Shown here piece after piece: positions 51,096-61,711 of a stretch of DNA of 64,000 bases. Every line of letters begins with the position of its first letter. Positions within the stretch are counted from its first letter, which is position 1. This stretch comes from Marinicella algicola (GTDB taxonomy: Bacteria; Pseudomonadota; Gammaproteobacteria; Xanthomonadales; Marinicellaceae). The notes beneath the pieces were generated by a model. That model was not told the DNA's origin. It searched no databases and saw only the letters and a program-made list of their open reading frames with translations. A program made the position numbers and the translations under genes. The stretch is taken from the NCBI RefSeq assembly GCF_028401385.1, contig NZ_JAQOMR010000001.1, positions 4,194,501 to 4,258,500 on the forward strand, read 5' to 3'.

Positions 51096-52141
51096 TCCCT
51101 TCAGATATCGCCGGGATTGAGACTACGCCGGGGACTGCTGTGGTCGTCCACAACCGCAACAATGAAGATCAGGCGATCAATCCGGGTGGGGCACCGGTCA
51201 CCGCCGGACGTTGGGAGGTCAAACCAACAGGCAGCGATGTCCCGAAAGACGGAGATGAAGTCTATGCCGTGGCCTGGACGCTGGAGAACGGTCATTTCGG
51301 CGTGAATTCAGGTCAATCTCCGGACGTTCAAATCAGCGCTTTTGTGCCCCCTGAGCCAGTTGTAACGAGAGCGTTTCCAGATGATGTCAAAGGCACTGAG
51401 CAGATTACCGATCCAGCGGACCAGGCAATGACCCGGATATTGATCAGCCCGAAGGCGGACGCAAACCGAACGCCGGTCGGCATCAGTCCGCACCTTTCCA
51501 GCCTGGACTGGGAGATTACGCCGGATTTCACCTTGACCGTTGGCGAGGCAATGGTTGCATGGGCACAAACCGATGCCGGTGCGAAATCGCCGGAAGCCGA
51601 CTTCATCATTGAGGCGGCAGCAAAGCCTCAACCGCCGGTCATCGGGGATTACATATCAGCGAATGTAAATGGAAGCGGCACATACGCGACGACAGTCAGC
51701 CTGTCTTTGAATGAGCAGGTCATGGGAACGAGCGTTGTTCAATCGGATCTTGTCTGGACCGTCAATACCGGCAAAGCACCTGTGGCCGGTGACAAGCTCA
51801 AGGCCATCGCGACCGACAGCAGCGGCAACAGTTCCGACCCATTCTACATCATTGCCGGCCAGGCTCCGACCACGTTGACCGTTGATGCCGTCACCATGAC
51901 TGCGGTTACAGCGTCTGTGACGACCGACAATCAAAGGTTGCTTGCCTGGCGCCAGTCCGACGGGATGAAAGTCCTCGACGGGCTGATGAATGGCCCAGGA
52001 CGCTCCACCGTTTCGTACCTGGCCGGTGCGCGCGTTGAGGCAGACGATGTGGTCAGCATCAGCGCACAGGATACAGCTAGCTCGCCAACCGAGGGAACGA
52101 TGACACATTTCGATGGCAAGCCTGTCGGCTATGTAGCGTAA
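49731..52141 (+). CDS. Array gene E: long-form multi-Ig-like protein (one-base frame break near start)
   Basis: About 803 residues. ATG 49731 (MLIETGNPVVPASCAARPLP) after ACGGAGACGGACC. The leader frame ends early; one T added to the 4-T run 49824-49827 restores ATFLGTAEPGQTIRLTG, after which the frame is open to TAA at 52141. About nine modules follow, e.g. KVTVYGPKGQVLGQSF, GSGAEPGDRIQLFDTMAG, AEPGLQVSYAQYRN, WTPAVGTLPTTTRVLFEV, GISPHLSSLDWEITPDF, and the end module LLAWRQSDGMKVLDG ... MTHFDGKPVGYVA. The first 1.38 kb is almost identical to gene G, including the same frame break. Confidence 0.78.
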
Positions 52142-52319
52142 CCGGCCGCCAAATCCGAACGGCGCGACCACCGCCGACCGAAGATACGATCCAGCCTGAC
52201 CTACAGGCCGAGCTATGCCATCGATTACCAGTTAAAGTTGCATTTCAGAATTTTTGTTCCCTGAGGTTTTGTCTCACGGAGCAAAGCAGCCAGTCCAAAC
52301 CAGCTTTACGGAGAAAACC

Positions 52320-54462
52320 ATGACACAGACAATCAACAGAGAAACCGGCCTGCTTCCGCCTGAAATCGAATTCGACGCGGAAAGCGGAAGCTTCAGCGGC
52401 TTTGCTCCCCGGAAAGTCCGTACGACTGACCAGCAGCGCCGACCAGCAAATGTGCTCGACGATGAGCGCCGAGGACGGTCGCTGGCATATCGAACTCGGA
52501 CATGTGCCGCGGCTGTATACCATCTTTGAAATCTGGGCCTGCGACCAGCAAAACGGCACATCGTCGCCAAAGGTGCAGTTCATCTACGGCGGTAGTCAAC
52601 CGAAGCTTTCCGATGTTTATGCCAGCAAAACCGTCGCTTTCGGCGAAATCAAAGGTGGGAATGAAATCAGCGTCTATGGCCCGGACGGCATGCTTCTCGG
52701 ACGTGACTTCACCATTGGCGCCCGCGGCACGTGGACAGTGAAGTTCCCCATGCCGGTCGAAGCTGGCGACAAGATTTGCGTTATTGCCAGACGTCTCACC
52801 GGTGCAACATCCTTGCCGCTTTTCATTACGGCAAAGACCTTTTCTGTGGACGACCGCAATGTCGCTCACGTCGCCGGCTCCGGTGCCAGGCCGAGAGAGA
52901 AAGTCCAGCTCTTCGACCGCTCGACATCAGAGTTGATAGCAGAGACATGTGCGACCGACGCAGGAACCTGGTCGGTTTCCTTCTGCAAGTTACTTGAAAG
53001 CGGCATGTCGGTCCGCATTCGCCGTCTCGACCCGTCCGGGAGTACCGCGCAAGGACCGGTTTTCACAATGACGACCAAACGAAGCCTGCTGCCTGTCATC
53101 CAATATTGCGGTTTGTCAGAACTTTCAGGCATTGCCGCCAGCGGGTTGACCGTCTCTTGCGACCAGTATCGCGACGGCATCAGGATAGCGAGCCACCAGG
53201 TGAAAGCGGACAGCAGCAACCAATGGAGAACCGGAAACGAATTCATCCATTTCAAGGCGGGTGATAACTTGGTTGCAACGACGAACTCGATCGATGAGAC
53301 GGCTTACTCGCTCGTCTATTCGGCAGTGACCATTGGGGAGGACCGGCCGAACGCTCCTGTGGTTTTATCGATCGACCAGAACGGGGCCTCGGGAACCGGG
53401 GAGCCCGGGAACTTTATCGTGGCATCCACGGCAGAGGTTGGCGTCTTCCGAATCCAGACGATCGCCGACGACAACACCTGGACCATCGACTGGATCAGCA
53501 TCCTCGGCACGTTGCCGAAATCGACTATCGTCTATTTCGTGCAGTTTGTCTCCGTCGAATCTGGCTCCTACTCGCCGACCTCGGCTTATGTCGGGCGTTA
53601 TGCTGATGCCAATGGCGCTGTGCCGGACGCACCGGTTATTGATGGCCAGGATGCTGTCGGTGCGTTCAATGGCATTGAAGAGACAGAGAACACAACGGTT
53701 CAGATCTACAACCTGATGCACCAGAGTATGGCGATTGCGAATATCCCTGCATTGGTCCAACCTGATCACTCCTGGGTCCTGGCCCCGGACTACCCGCCGC
53801 AAACCGGCGACGAAGTCTGGGCCGAAGCCACCGCAATCGGTGCCGATGGCCCCGGGCCGACCTCACCAAAATCGGCCTACTATACGGTCCGGCCCGAACC
53901 GCAGGTTGGCGTGCCGTGCCCACCGGAAATCCAGTATGCGAAATATCCTTATTCGTTTGGCATGGCACAGCTGGATACTTGGGTCACGCTGACCGTGACA
54001 CTGCCGGATGAGTCTCCCCAGACGGTTGGTCCGATCGCCACAGAGCCCGATAATTCCTGGTTCTTCGACCTGTCGGAAGACTTTGGCGGCAGCTTCCCGT
54101 CCGGAACGAAATTTTCCGCGACTGCGGCATATGGTGTCTCGGACGCGCCGTCTGACCCATACGTCAAGGTAACGGGTATAACCACAATCGGCGAGCTCAC
54201 CGTCGAAACCGTGTCACATACAGACGTGACCGGAACAGCGCCTGTGAAAAACATGGTCGTCAAGGGGTGGCGCGGAAGCGACGGTAAGTTGCTTGTAGAC
54301 TATAATATGCCAGGTGACGGCACCAGTTTCGTGGCGCCTTATCTGGACGGAATGACCCTGCCGGACGGTGATCTTCTTTGGCTCGTTTGCGCATATGCAG
54401 GCAATGAATCCATGACACCCTTCAACCGCAAGCAGGAGGGCTATGTCGCGTCCGATATTTGA
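52320..54462 (+). CDS. Array gene F: multi-Ig-like protein (one frame break near start)
   Basis: About 713 residues, short form like A and B. ATG 52320 (MTQTINRETGLLPPEIEFDA) after ACGGAGAAAACC. At the 4-C run 52407-52410 the frame shifts; dropping one C gives FSGFAPGKSVRLTSSADQQM (two missing bases would also fit). The main frame continues to TGA at 54462 with modules GGNEISVYGPDGMLLG, GSGARPREKVQLFDRSTSE, GEPGNFIVASTAEVG and PQTGDEVWAEATAIG. It ends in VVKGWRGSDGKLLVDY ... NESMTPFNRKQEGYVA, closest to gene B's end. Confidence 0.78.
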
Positions 54463-54473
54463 TCGTCGCAATT

Positions 54474-54503
54474 GGCCGGCGGCAGAATGCATTGCCGCCG
54501 GCC
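54474..54503. terminator. Perfect 11-bp hairpin after gene F
   Basis: GGCCGGCGGCA and TGCCGCCGGCC pair around GAATGCAT, 12 bases after the gene F stop. No T tract. Confidence 0.6.
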
Positions 54504-54580
54504 CATCACGTAATTTGCAGAGCTTTCGAAGCTGAGCGGGCCGAGGAGGCCAAGCAGGTAAGGGCTGCACATCCAAAACG

Positions 54581-55959
54581 AACGGAGACGGACCATGTTG
54601 ATTGAGACAGGGAACCCGGTGGTTCCCGCATCCTGTGCCGCGCGGCCCTTGCCGCCCGCATTCACCTTCAGTGCTGCTGCGGCTACCTTTTGGGCACGGC
54701 AGAACCCGGACAGACGATCAGGCTTACCGGCAGCGCCGATCAGCAGATGCTGATCACCACCGCGGATGCCGGCGGTCACTGGAAGATCACGCTTCACGAA
54801 ACGCCGCGGCTCTACACCCGCTTCGAAATCCTGGCGTTGAACCCGGATACAGGGGTCAGTTCCGCCGCGGTCAGGTTCATCTTCGGCGGCACCAGCCCGA
54901 AATTCTCGGGTCTCTATGCCAGCCGAACCCTTGCCTTCGGGCACGGCAGGCCCGGCGAGAAAGTCACCGTTTATGGCCCGAAAGGTCAGGTTCTCGGCCA
55001 GTCCTTCGTCTTCACCCGGCTCGGTATCTGGACTGTCAAATTCCAGGAGAGCGTTACGGTCGGAGACAGGCTCTGCGTGCTGGCCGAAGCGTCTGATGGC
55101 AGCACATCGATGCCGTTCTTCGTCAAGGCCGTGGCCTTTTCGGTCGATAGCCGGAATGTCGGCCGCATTGCCGGTTCCGGTGCTGAACCGGGCGACCGCA
55201 TCCAGCTGTTCGATACAATGGCGGGGCAGGCGATTGCCACGACCATTGCCAGCGATGCCGGTGGGTGGGCCGTATCGTTTCATCAACCGCTTGAGACGGG
55301 CAAGCGCATCGCAGTGCAGCGCACGCATCTCGACGGAGCGACATCACAAGGCCCAGTCTTCACGGCCATCAAGAATGACTGTCTAGCGCCGGTGATCAAC
55401 ACCTGTTCGGGCAATCAGCTGGGCGGCATGGCAGAGCCCGGTCTGCAGGTCAGCTATGCGCAATATCGCAACAGCCAGATGATCCGAAACGGTTCTGTGG
55501 GCGTGGAAGCAAGCGGCCTGTGGACCAGCAGTGACGCCAATGTCTACCAGCCCTTCGACTTCCAGACCGGTGATGTTCTCGTTGCCAAAACGGAAAACAG
55601 CGAAGGCACGCAGGTATCGCTGATCCCCTCCTGCGTCACGATCGGCGGCAACCGGCCCGGTGCTCCGTTGGTGATGCACATCGATCAGAACGGCGCCTGG
55701 GGTTATGCCGAGCGGCTGAAGAATGTGATCATCTCGACCGAAGACGAGGGGCTGATCTGGGTCGCAAGAAGTGGCTGGGACGGCTATTGGTCGGCAGACT
55801 GGACGCCGGCCGTCGGCACGTTGCCAACCACAACACGTGTGGTCTTCGAAGTGCTCGATTCATGGCGGCTGACAAACGACGCACAGACATCCATCCCCGC
55901 CATCCGATATGCCGACGCCGCTGCAAGTGTGCCCGAAATCCCGGTGATCGACACCTATA
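54581..55959 (+). repeat. 1,379-bp direct repeat, copy 2 (5' part of gene G)
   Basis: Second copy of 49717-51095. Beyond 55959 genes E and G diverge strongly, then share another nearly identical ~58-base patch (51779-51838 against 56669-56728, around GDKLKAIATD). This suggests patchwork recombination among array members. Confidence 0.92.
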
Positions 55960-57028
55960 CCGGAGCCGAATTCGGCGGTTCAGAAGCCTCGATCGGCACC
56001 TATGTCATCTGCTACGATCAGGATTTTATGGACACTGGGATCAACCCAGCCGGTGCGCTGGTCGGCAGTGATGGCCGCTGGGCGTTTACCGCAACATCCT
56101 ACGTTCCGCCGGACGGACATCACGTCTATGCAGAGGCCTGGACAAAGATGAACGGCGTTTTCAGCATCAATTCGCGAAAATCTGCTGCTGTCGAGGTCGA
56201 CAGCTATGTTCCGCCGACGCCGAATGTCCATTTCGGGCACCCCTCGGACATTGAGGGCGATGAACCGGTTCTTCCGACAGACACAAACGAACTCCCCAAT
56301 ATCGTGGTTCACATCGGTTATGCCTCGGTCATGCCGCGGCAATCGATCACCGATAGCGGCCACCTGACCAATGGACAGGACTGGACCGCCACACCCGCGC
56401 AACCACTCAATGTTGGTGACAAGATGGTTGCCTGGGCGCAAACCGATGCCGGTGCGAAGTCCGGCGAGGCGCCGTTCACCATCACGGCAGCGGTGGTCAC
56501 TGTTCCCGTTCCGCCGAATATCACCAACTGGAGTTCTCCGAATATTTCAGGAACCGGCACCTATGGAACAGGCGTCAAATTATACCTCAACGAGCGCTTT
56601 ATGGGAGCGTCCCTCGTTGGCTCGTCACAATCGGGTTCCAGTTGGCTCGTCAACGTCGGAAAAGTCCCGGTGGCGGGTGACAAGCTCAAGGCCATCGCGA
56701 CCGATGGCAGCGGCAACAGTTCCGACCCGTTCTTCATCATTTGCGGTGAAGACGCGACAATTCTCACTGTCGAAGCGGTCACCACAAGAGGACTGACCGC
56801 CAATGTCACGACCGCCAACCAGAGGCTACTGGCCTGGCGCGCTTCCGACGGTTTAAAAGTGATCGACAGCCCACTCAGAGGAATGGGGACCTCCACCGTT
56901 AACTATCTAAGCGGAGTGAGCGTTGAGACAAACGATCTGATCAAATGCTCGGCGCAGGATATGTCTTATTCCAGCACCGAGGAACGATGACCCATTACGA
57001 TTCGAAACCCGTTCCCTATTCCGCCTGA
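54595..57028 (+). CDS. Array gene G: long-form multi-Ig-like protein (two frame breaks)
   Basis: About 811 residues. ATG 54595, same leader as E, with the same break (4-T run 54688-54691). After the shared 1.38 kb its own modules follow: IDTYTGAEFGGSEASIGTY, GRWAFTATSYVPPDGHHVYA, SGHLTNGQDWTATPAQP, VAWAQTDAGAKSGEAPF and NERFMGASLVGSSQSG. The end module is LLAWRASDGLKVIDSP. A G missing at 56981-56982 cuts the frame after STEER; restoring it gives STEGTMTHYDSKPVPYSA and TGA at 57026-57028, parallel to gene E's end. Last member of the array. Confidence 0.77.
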
Positions 57029-57376
57029 CCTCTGAACACGTCTGCTCGTCGCCGGTTTTGTCGGGCGGTTAGGCACTGTCTTGCGGCTCGCCGGTTTGCC
57101 GAAGAGGACCGGCTCGATCATGCAGATGGACCCTTGGAAACAGGAAGGCCGATTACATCCTCTGCTATGAAAGTCTTGCACTCCGGCGTGGAAAGGTTGC
57201 GGCGGCCGTGCGCCTTGCGGGCCGCCCATAAATATCCGCCTGCCATTGCCGGCTGGAAAGTGCCTGAAACGGCCGTGGCGCCCGTGCCTTATTCTCGAAG
57301 GTGGGCATCGCGGCCTTGACCTTTGCCGCGCGTCTGCTTACCCAACCGCCAGCAGGTGACAACTGGAGCAAACCCC
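57029..57376. other. Gap between the array and purD
   Basis: 348 bases without a supported gene. The last ~85 bases (from 57291) resemble 34635-34710 before the purD remnant. GGAG at 57365-57368 is the purD ribosome-binding site. The short open frames here on both strands show no family resemblance. Confidence 0.5.
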
Positions 57377-58647
57377 ATGAATGTCCTTCTGATCGGCTCG
57401 GGTGGGCGCGAGCACGCGCTGGCCTGGAAGCTCTCGCAATCGCCGCGACTCGGCGTGCTTTATGCCGCGCCCGGCAATCCCGGTATTGCGGCCCATGCGC
57501 AATGCGTGACGGTTGATCCGGCCGATCATGCTGCGGTCATCGCCTTTGCGCCGAAAAAGAAATTGCCCTCGTCGTCGTCGGCCCCGAGGCGCCGCTGGTG
57601 GACGGCCTTGCCGATGCGCTGATGGTCGCCAATATCAAGGTGTTCGGTCCGACCAGCGCTGCCGCCCAGCTCGAAGGCTCGAAGGGGTTCACCAAGGATC
57701 TCTGCGCCCGCTACGACATTCCGACCGGCGCCTATCGCCGTTTCACGGATGGAGACGAGGCCAAGGTCTATGTCGAGGAAATCGGCGCGCCGATCGTGAT
57801 CAAGGCGGACGGTCTGGCCGCCGGCAAGGGCGTGACCGTTGCCCGCACCAATGCCGAAGCGCTCGCCGCCATTGATGACTGCTTTTCCGGCACGTTCGGC
57901 TCTGCAGGCGCGGAAGTCGTTGTCGAGGAGTTTCTGGTGGGCGAGGAGGCGAGCTTCTTCTGCCTTTCCGATGGCAAGAACGCGCTGCCGCTTGCAACCG
58001 CGCAGGACCACAAGGCCGTCGGCGACGGCGATACCGGGCCGAATACCGGTGGCATGGGTGCCTATTCGCCCGCCCCGGTGATGGATGATGCGATGATCGC
58101 CCGCACCATGACGGAGATCATCGAGCCGACGATCCGCGGCATGGCGGAGACGGGCAATCCGTTCCAGGGCGTGCTCTACGCCGGGCTGATGATTACCGAA
58201 AAGGGGCCGGAACTGATCGAATACAATGTCCGCTTCGGTGATCCGGAATGTCAGGTGCTGATGATGCGGCTTCAAAGCGATCTTCTGGATATTCTGGAGG
58301 CTGCCGCCGCGGGAACGCTCGACACGGTTTCAGCCGAATGGAGCGAAGACACCGCGCTCACCGTGGTTATGGCAACCAAGGGCTACCCTGGATCCTACAA
58401 GAAGGGCAGTGCGATCCGCAACCTTCCCGCCGATGGGCAGGATGCCCGCACTTTCCATGCCGGAACAGCGATGCGTGACGGAAAGCTGGTGGCAAGCGGC
58501 GGGCGCGTTCTCAACGTCACGGCGCTCGGCCACAATGTCACCGAGGCACAGACCCGCGCCTACACGCTGATCGAGGATATTGACTGGGTGGAGGGTTTCT
58601 GCCGCCGCGATATCGGATGGCGGGCTGTGGCGCGCGAGGAGGGGTGA
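57377..58647 (+). CDS. purD: Phosphoribosylamine-glycine ligase (one-base frame break)
   Basis: ATP-grasp enzyme joining phosphoribosylamine and glycine in purine synthesis. Start [23 protein letters not shown] 57377. The frame breaks at the 5-A run 57554-57558; a sixth A gives [20 protein letters not shown], continuing through [72 protein letters not shown] and the C-terminal [14 protein letters not shown]. About 423 residues, the normal length. A purine gene would not be expected to be lost, so a read error is likely. Confidence 0.93.
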
Positions 58648-58877
58648 GCAATGCCCTGTGGGGGTTGTTTGACCACAAAACCTGCTTGACTTGCGGTTTG
58701 CATCGGCGCTAATTGCGCGCGGCCAGCGACGCCTGCCGCCCGCGCGCCTTTTCAGGCGATGGTGAAGTCGTGTCATCCTTCATCCGTTGTTTTCCAAACG
58801 ACACTCGAAGCCTACGGCAATGCGGGCTCCTGTAACCGGTCGCCTCTGGCGATATGAGTGTCCCGAGGGACAACGAC

Positions 58878-60274
58878 ATGGATACCGCTTCCGAACCGGG
58901 CGCAAACCCCTATCTCTCCGGCCCCGTCGCGCCGCTTTATTTCAAAACCGCAGCCCCCATCGTCCTGCTGATGATGGTCAACGGGCTGTTTACCGTAGTC
59001 GATGCCATTTTCCTCGGCGTCTATGTCGGCCCGCGCGCGCTTGCCGCCGTGACGCTCGTGTTTCCGCTGTTCATGGCGCTGAACGCGCTGGCAACACTTG
59101 TCGCCTCCGGCATGGCCTCGATCCTTGCCAGACGTCTGGGCGCCGGTGATCGCGCTGGTGCGCAATCGGCGATGCAATCGGCAACAGCGCTGGCCATGGT
59201 CTGCGCGCTGGCGCTGATGGCGGTTTATCTGCTCGCCGGCCGGCCGTTGATCGGCTGGCTTTCTGGCGGGGATGCCGGGCTTGCTGCTATGGCGGCAACC
59301 TATATCGGGCTTTTGATCTTCGGCAGCCCGCTGCAATTTTTGATCAGCATTCAGGGTGACACGCTGCGCTCGGAGGGCCGGCCCGCCACGATGGCGCTGA
59401 TCGGCGTTCTGGTCACGCTTGCAAATATCGGCTTCAACTTCATCTTCATCGTGCTGCTCGGCTGGGGTGTCGCCGGCTCCGCCATCGGCACGCTGGCAGC
59501 GCAGCTTTGGCGCTTGTGGCGGTCGTTCTCCTGCGGCTTTCAGGCCGGACGCAGATCCGGTTGTTCGCGCGAACCGGAAAGCCGCTGACGGAAGCCTGGG
59601 GCCGGGCGATTGCCCTCGGCCTGCCGCAATCGCTGTCGCTGATCGGCATCAGTCTTTCAACGGGCTGCATTCTGGTCTCGGTCAGGGTGTGGTTCAGTGA
59701 AGACTATGACCTGACGATTGCCGCCTACGGCATAGCCTCAAGGCTGCTGACCTTTGCCTTCCTGCCGCTGATGGGGCTGAACTTCGCCTGCCAGTCGATT
59801 GTCGGCAACAATTACGGTGCCGCGCTCTATCAACGGTCGAACCGCACGCTGGTTGTCGGGCTTCTGACCGGGCTATGTTACGGCTTGATCGTGCAGGCGG
59901 TGTTTGTCCTGGCCGCAACGCCGATTGCTGCGCTGTTTGTCGATGATCCGCAAACGATTGCGGCCGCTGCCCATATCGTTCGCATTGTCACCGCTGCCTA
60001 TGTGGTGGTCGCGCCCGTGATGGTGCTGTCAGGCTATTTCCAGGCGATTGGCAAGGCATTGGGCGCAGGCGTGATGAGCCTCGGGCGGACCTATCTGTTC
60101 AACATTCCACTGATCTTTTCGCTGCCATTCCTGTTTGGCAGGCAGGGGATCTGGATGGCTGCACCAACAAGCGATGTCGCCATGCTCGTCCTCGTCGCGG
60201 CAGTCCTGTGGCACCACCGGGCGAAAACCGGCGCACGCTGGGGCATGTTTCACCGTGAGGCGGTGATAGCCTGA
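58878..60274 (+). CDS. MATE-family multidrug/Na+ efflux transporter (one-base frame break)
   Basis: Twelve-helix exporter of the MATE family, about 465 residues after correction; substrate unknown. ATG 58878 (MDTASEPGANPYLSG) follows GAGGGA; an ATG at 58854 is possible. First half: APIVLLMMVNGLFTVVDAIF, LASGMASILARRLGAGDR-like loop and FGSPLQFLISIQGDTLRSEG. At ~59504 one G is missing; restored, AAQALALVAVVLLRLSGRTQ joins to GLPQSLSLIGISLSTGC, FLPLMGLNFACQSIVGNNYG and LSGYFQAIGKALGAG. Converges on the FAD oxidase gene with stops 6 bases apart. Confidence 0.87.
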
Positions 60275-60280
60275 ACGGCT

Positions 60281-61707
60281 CTAGCGCGGATCGGCCTTCA
60301 GCACCTTGTCGGGATTCATGATCCCGGCAGGGTCGAAGACCCGCTTGATCCGGTGCATCAGCTCGATTTCGATGGGTTCGCGGATTTCGGCGAGTTCGTC
60401 GCGCTTCAGCCGGCCGATCCCGTGCTCGGCCGAAATCGATCCTTGATGCGCAAGCACGATGGCGTGAACGATACCGTTGATCTCGCCCCAGCGTCCCACG
60501 AAGGCTGCCTTGTCGGCGCCTTCCGGCTGCGAAATATTGTAATGGATATTGCCGTCGCCGAGATGACCGAAGGCACAGATGCGCGCGCCGGGGATCGCCT
60601 CCATCACCGCCGCATCCGCCGTGTGCAGGAAGGCGGGAATGGCGGAAACCGGCACGGAAACATCATGCTTGATCGAGCCACCCTCCGGTTTCTGCGCTTC
60701 CGACATGGTGTTGCGCATGTGCCATAGCGCATCGATCTCGCCTTGTGATTTGGTGATCACGGCGTCTTCCACGAGGCCTTGTTCAAAGGCTTCTTCCAAC
60801 AGCGCTTCCATCATCGTGTCAGCGGATTGCTGGCTGTCGGATGTGGAAATATCTATCAATGTGTACCACGGGTATTTTTCGGCAAGCGGGTCGCGCGCGC
60901 CCTCGGTGTGGCGGACGGTGAAGTCGAAGGCCATGCGGGCCATCAGCTCAAAACCCGTCAGTGCCGAGGCGCAGCGGTTGGACGCCAGTTCGAACAGTGA
61001 AAGCGCCTTTTCCGGTGTTGAAACCGCAGCAAAAGCGACCTGATGGCCGCGCGGTTTCGGAAAAAGTTTCAGCACAGCGCCGGTGATGATGCCAAGCGTG
61101 CCTTCCGCGCCGATGAAAAGGTCGCGCAGGTCATAGCCGGTATTGTCTTTTTCAGGCTTCTGAGTCCGTTCCAGATTTCGCCTGTCGGCAGCACCACTTC
61201 GAGCCCGAGGCAGAGCGCGCGCATATTGCCATAGGCCAGCACCGCCGTGCCGCCGGCATTGGTGGAGAGATTGCCGCCAATCCGGGCTGAGCCCTCCGAG
61301 CCCAGCGAAAGCGGGAACAGCCGGTTGTTTTCGGTTGCCGCCTTCTGCACATCGGCGAGGATGGCGCCGCCATCGGTTACGATGACATTGGCCGCGGTGT
61401 CGACCGCGCGGATCCGGTCCATCCGTTCCAGTGACAGCACGATGTCGGTGCCATCTTCGCGCGGCACATGGCCGCCGACATGGCCGGTGCGTCCGCCGGC
61501 CGGCACAACCGGCGTTTTCGTTTCGCTGGCAAGCTTCAGGATCTGGGAGACTTCCTCCGTCGAACCGGGCTTCAGCACCAATGCCGTCCTGCCCCGGTAA
61601 AGCCCTCGGTTTTCGGTCAGATAGGGCTCGATGTCGGCGGCCTCGGTCAGCGCGTAGGCGGCGCCGACAATCTCTGAAAAACGGGTTATGCGTTCGGGCG
61701 TGGTCAT
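60281..61707 (-). CDS. FAD-linked D-2-hydroxyacid dehydrogenase (GlcD/D2HGDH type, one-base frame break)
   Basis: FAD-binding oxidoreductase of about 475 residues oxidising a D-2-hydroxyacid such as D-lactate or D-2-hydroxyglutarate; substrate not decided. Start MTTPERITRFSEIVGAAYAL (61707). FAD-binding: VVPAGGRTGHVGGHV, LGSEGSARIGGNLSTNAGG. At the 5-T run 61148-61152 one base is missing; restoring it gives SLKKDNTGYDLRDLFIGAEG and GTLGIITGAVLKLFP. C-terminal domain: AFGHLGDGNIHYNIS and SAEHGIGRLKRDEL. It starts 4 bases after the tsaC stop, so the two form an operon. Confidence 0.88.
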
Positions 61708-61711
61708 GCGG

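Noticed and set aside
39787..57028. Phase variation by homopolymer slippage in the array genes
   Set aside because: The runs are only 4-6 bases, and the same kind of break is found in housekeeping genes such as obgE and purD, so sequencing error explains it better.
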